Below, piece after piece: positions 60,851-64,000 of a stretch of DNA of 64,000 nt (the stretch's first letter is position 1; each line of letters opens with the position of its first letter). Origin of the DNA: Dreissena polymorpha (taxonomy: Eukaryota > Mollusca > Bivalvia > Myida > Dreissenidae); assembly GCF_020536995.1 (NCBI RefSeq), contig NC_068355.1:1278264-1342263 (forward strand), read 5' to 3'. Both the position numbers and the translations under genes were made by a program. A model generated the notes under the pieces. It saw only the letters and a list, made by a program, of their open reading frames with translations, ran no database searches and was not told the DNA's origin.

Positions 60851-61091
60851 AACCCTTTACCACTTAGATACGTATTTTTGCACATTTGTAGTCCGTTAGA
60901 AAGTAAAATTTCATTAACGACCTTTCTTACTAGATTCATGTTTTACATGCTTCATTTCCGACCCTCAGTTACTGATGAGCAGCAAACAGCATTAAACCTG
61001 AACAGACTTTGAGTTACTCGCAGGCTGTTGTGGTTTTATGCTGTTTGCACATAGCCATTTTCACTTTGCCTCTGAGTGGGAAAGGGTTAAA
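60851..61091. mobile_element. Small MITE with AACCCTTT...AAAGGGTT ends
   Basis: Left end AACCCTTTACCACTTAGA; right end GAGTGGGAAAGGGTTAA. The centre holds the pair 'cagcaaacagcattaaacc' and 'ggttttatgctgtttgc', a strong hairpin. The right flank reads TTAA; the left is altered. Again a family I associate with dreissenids. Confidence 0.65.
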
Positions 61092-61270
61092 CAAACTATG
61101 CAGGGGACCTGATTAAAAGATGCTTCTTACCAATATTGACTGTTCTTGCTCTTTAGTTTGCTTTTTGAGTCTTTAAATATTATGATATTTCTAGGGTGTG
61201 GTCAGTTTTGAACCCAGAGACAGGATTTAAAATTAATTTGTAGAAGACCACTATCTGAAATTACATAGTA

Positions 61271-62211
61271 CTGTAGACTCTCTGTAAACCGGATGGTCTA
61301 GGGACCGGCCTGATCGTCCGGTTTTCAGAGAGTTCCGGTTTACCAATAGTAAACATATTGCCGACATATACTTTGTTATAATGCATTGTGTAAAAAATCA
61401 TATAAAAATAAAACAAACTATATACATTTGCATGAACCATGTGATAACTGTACGTATGTCATGTTTATGTTTAAAGTATTCTTCAAAAAATGTGTTTTTA
61501 TTCGACTAAAACAAAAAAAACCCATTCCAAACCGATTTTAGATTATTAATACTGAAGATGTGTTTGAAATTACGATGAGGCAATCCATGAATTTGCAGAC
61601 AGATGGATGGATATTTAACGGTCATATTTCTTACAGTTTTATCTGAAAAAACAAAAAACAACCATTTAAGCATTAAAAACATGGCTACATGTATAAGATC
61701 TTTTAAACTACCCAAGAAGATCACAAGAAAGTGCTCGTCACAACGGCATGCAATAATTTTGTAATTAAATTGTTTATCATAAGACGATCGCGTCAATCAC
61801 TTTTTGGTGTTACCGCACGTCTATAACAGACATTCACAGTTTGTTTTACATTATTTAATTGGACTTCAATAGCACGGAAACGACTTGACACCTTTATGGT
61901 ATGTTTAATCCGATTATCAATAATCGCGTGAGCGGAATGTGTTACACCACACGCGCGGTGCTGACTAGGTATTGTAATTTACAAGCCTCGGGCATCTTGA
62001 GAATTTAGACCGTCTGGTGTTCTCAATGTATTTTACGCTAAAAATGACGAAATTCAAGGAGATTTCCCTTCAGTTTCCGGTTTTGAGAGAGTTCGGTTTA
62101 TTCAACATTTTTTTTACAAAGAAATAGAAGGGGAAATAAGGGGCTGGCTCAACCTTTTGGAATCGGGAGATTTACGGTATTCGGAGAGTCCGGTATTGGC
62201 AGAGTCTACTG
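61271..62211. mobile_element. Tigger-like MITE, TA-flanked
   Basis: Left end CTGTAGACTCTCTGTAAACC; right end reverse-complemented CAGTAGACTCTGCCAATACC; TA on both sides. Subterminal 'agagagttccggtttac' and 'tttgagagagttcggttta' lie near the two ends. About 940 bp, no transposase. Confidence 0.75.
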
Positions 62212-62749
62212 TATATATCAAAGCGCTGGGCCTTGTTCTTCAGACGAAGATGTTACAGTTATTTTCTTGTATGTTCATATTATGAATGTGAACCTTGGGA
62301 TGTGGTCATTTACACCCAGAAGTATGAAAACAGTTAACATGTACAATAATGTAAGTATCTAACATTGTCAAAGTTAGAAAGTATATAACTCTGCAAACTA
62401 TAGTGTTGCATACAGAAAAATAATTTCTCGCACTTCTGCCCCATCCCTTGTGGCCATGTTTTTCAAAAGAAGTGGAATCATTTTCAATTCCTGCTGAGAT
62501 ATTTTTTAAGATCAAATATTCTGAGCAAGTTTATTCATGATAGGACCAATAATGTGAGGTATAGTGTTTAAAAGCTGTTTATTTCATTAGACCTAGTTCA
62601 CTAGTTCTGATATTAATTAACCCAATTTCAAACCGAACAACTGGGAGCAAGAGAGACAAAAGGCAGTAATAAAAGCTCAACTACACAAAATGATGTTTAC
62701 TTTAATTATCTTCTATGATAGGGACCTAGAGGCCCATAGCAGTCCACCA

Positions 62750-62985
62750 TCTCACCTGAATTCAAAGTACAACCAACTTGGGGACATATTGTTTTTGCCC
62801 TGTCTGTTTGTTGGTTTGTTTGTTTGCGTAAAACATTAACATTGGCCATTACTTTTGCAATATTGAAGATAGCAACTTAATATTTGCCATGCATCTCATG
62901 GAGCTTTACATTTTGAGTGGTGAAAGGTCAAGGTCATCCTTAAAGGTCCAAGATCAAATATATGGGGGGGGGGGGACATAGTGTT
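62750..62985 (+). repeat. Diverged copy of the 9.2-kb dispersed repeat
   Basis: It contains 'ggggacatattgtttttgcc', 'tgaaaggtcaaggtcatcc' and 'aaatatatgggggggggg', matching the family at 9185-9500 in reverse. Confidence 0.55.
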
Positions 62986-63250
62986 TCACAAAAACATATT
63001 GTTTTTACCTAAATTGACCTTTTCTTATTATGGTTAATCAAGACTTAGTCAAAACTGTTGCTTTTAACATGGTAATACATGGTTTGTGAGAAGTGGCCTA
63101 TTTGTTGACCACACTTGATCTAATTTCATACATGTGCTATATACTGTCAAGATAAAAAATTGTGGATAGTGTGGAAAGAAAGACAGACAGACAATAGAAA
63201 TGCTTAAATCAGAGTTCCACTTTGTGGTAGCATTAAAATCATGTACTTAA

Positions 63251-63750
63251 AGGGATCTTTTCACGGTTTGGTAAATTGACAAAATTGAAAAAAGTTGTTT
63301 CAGATTTGCCAATTTTCGTTTTAGTTATGATATTTGTGAAACAATATACTGAACATTTACCATAGTCCAATATAGCCATTATATGTATCTTTTGACGATT
63401 TGAAAACCTAAAAATTATAAAGCGTTGCAACGCGAAACGATTGAATAATTTGGAGAGTTCTGTTGTTGTCGTTTAAATTTACGAAACTACAAAGATTGCT
63501 TATATAAGGTATAAAATACTTAAACTGTGTATACCCGGCGGAATAGCCAAGAGGGCTAATGCGTTTTTACTTTAGACTATTTCCAGGACTTCGGGGGTCA
63601 CTGGTTCGAGCCCTGGTACTGGCTACTTTTTTTCCCTTTTTTAAATTTTATTCTTGATTTTTTACTGGAGCTTTTAAGATCCAATGTTTATCAATATAAA
63701 GCATTTAATGACAAACTTTAAAATATGCCAAAATTTGTGAAAAGGCCCCT
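63251..63750 (+). mobile_element. TTAA-flanked MITE with tRNA-like core (copy B)
   Basis: Ends AGGGATCTTTTCAC and GTGAAAAGGCCCCT, with TTAA at 63,247-63,250 and 63,751-63,754. It is inverted relative to copy A. The tRNA-like core (about 63,537-63,626) has TAGCCAAGAGGGC and GGTTCGAGCCC boxes on the plus strand. Confidence 0.85.
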
Positions 63751-63754
63751 TTAA

Positions 63755-64000
63755 TGTGGAAATGACAGGACGCAAGTATCTACAAAACATAATATTAACA
63801 ATCTCAATCCTGACTTTATGTTACTGATAATTAAAATGTATTCAGGTTGTATCCATGTTAAACAATCTCACAAGTTTCTATATTGCAAATATCAAGAATA
63901 TAAATGCTCCTCACTGTAAAACATAACAGAATAACAGGGTTGTCAAGAAACTCATCTATAAATACTTGATTAACACCTGTGTGCCTTTATTGTCCATGAT
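63755..64000. other. No gene recognised
   Basis: Short AT-rich stretch at the window edge with no supported feature. Confidence 0.4.

Overview
The window looks like AT-rich, repeat-dominated nuclear DNA of a bivalve mollusc. The genes are split by GT-AG introns. The dominant repeats are ones I associate from memory with heterodont bivalves: elements opening with AGCTCACCTGA followed by TCCGTCCGTC runs, blocks of 'aggtcaaaggtcaaggtcac', a 64-nt GCAAACAGC...GCTGTTTGC hairpin, and a 'gtcgtcccagattagcctg' hairpin family. The last two make a dreissenid mussel my best guess, but that is recollection, not a search. There is no sign of a prokaryotic or viral genome.

Layout. 1-5.9 kb: a large dispersed repeat with about 18 copies of a 143-bp unit, interrupted by a Tigger-like MITE. 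7.2-17.6 kb: exons of an unrecognised plus-strand gene whose large intron holds a 2.5-kb array of 24-bp repeats. 18.5-23 kb: dispersed and tandem bivalve repeats. 23.4-26.7 kb: the clearest gene, two AIG1/GIMAP GTPase modules in tandem, joined in phase, with an intact first module, a degenerate second module and a CaaX-type C-terminus. 27.3-28.7 kb: a hAT-like element. 28.8-45.7 kb: scattered small minus-strand exons, probably of one long gene I cannot name, with 40-bp and 37-bp minisatellites, a LINE tail and several MITEs between them.

46,139-59,791 is the most unusual structure. It is a 13.65-kb mobile element with inverted ends, each made of tandem ~202-bp units, flanked by what looks like a 9-bp target duplication (CGGCGTTAG) inside an older repeat. 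It carries a gene for a Ulp1/C48-type cysteine protease fused to a C4HC3 PHD finger, a possible SGNH-hydrolase-like fragment, a LINE tail cut cleanly by a TTAA MITE, a large imperfect palindrome and two copies of a tRNA-like cassette. I see no transposase in it.

59.8-64 kb: the resumed host repeat, a T-rich array, two MITEs and a second copy of the TTAA MITE with a tRNA-like core. Splice joins are inferred from GT/AG sites and reading phase only; no homology search was possible.
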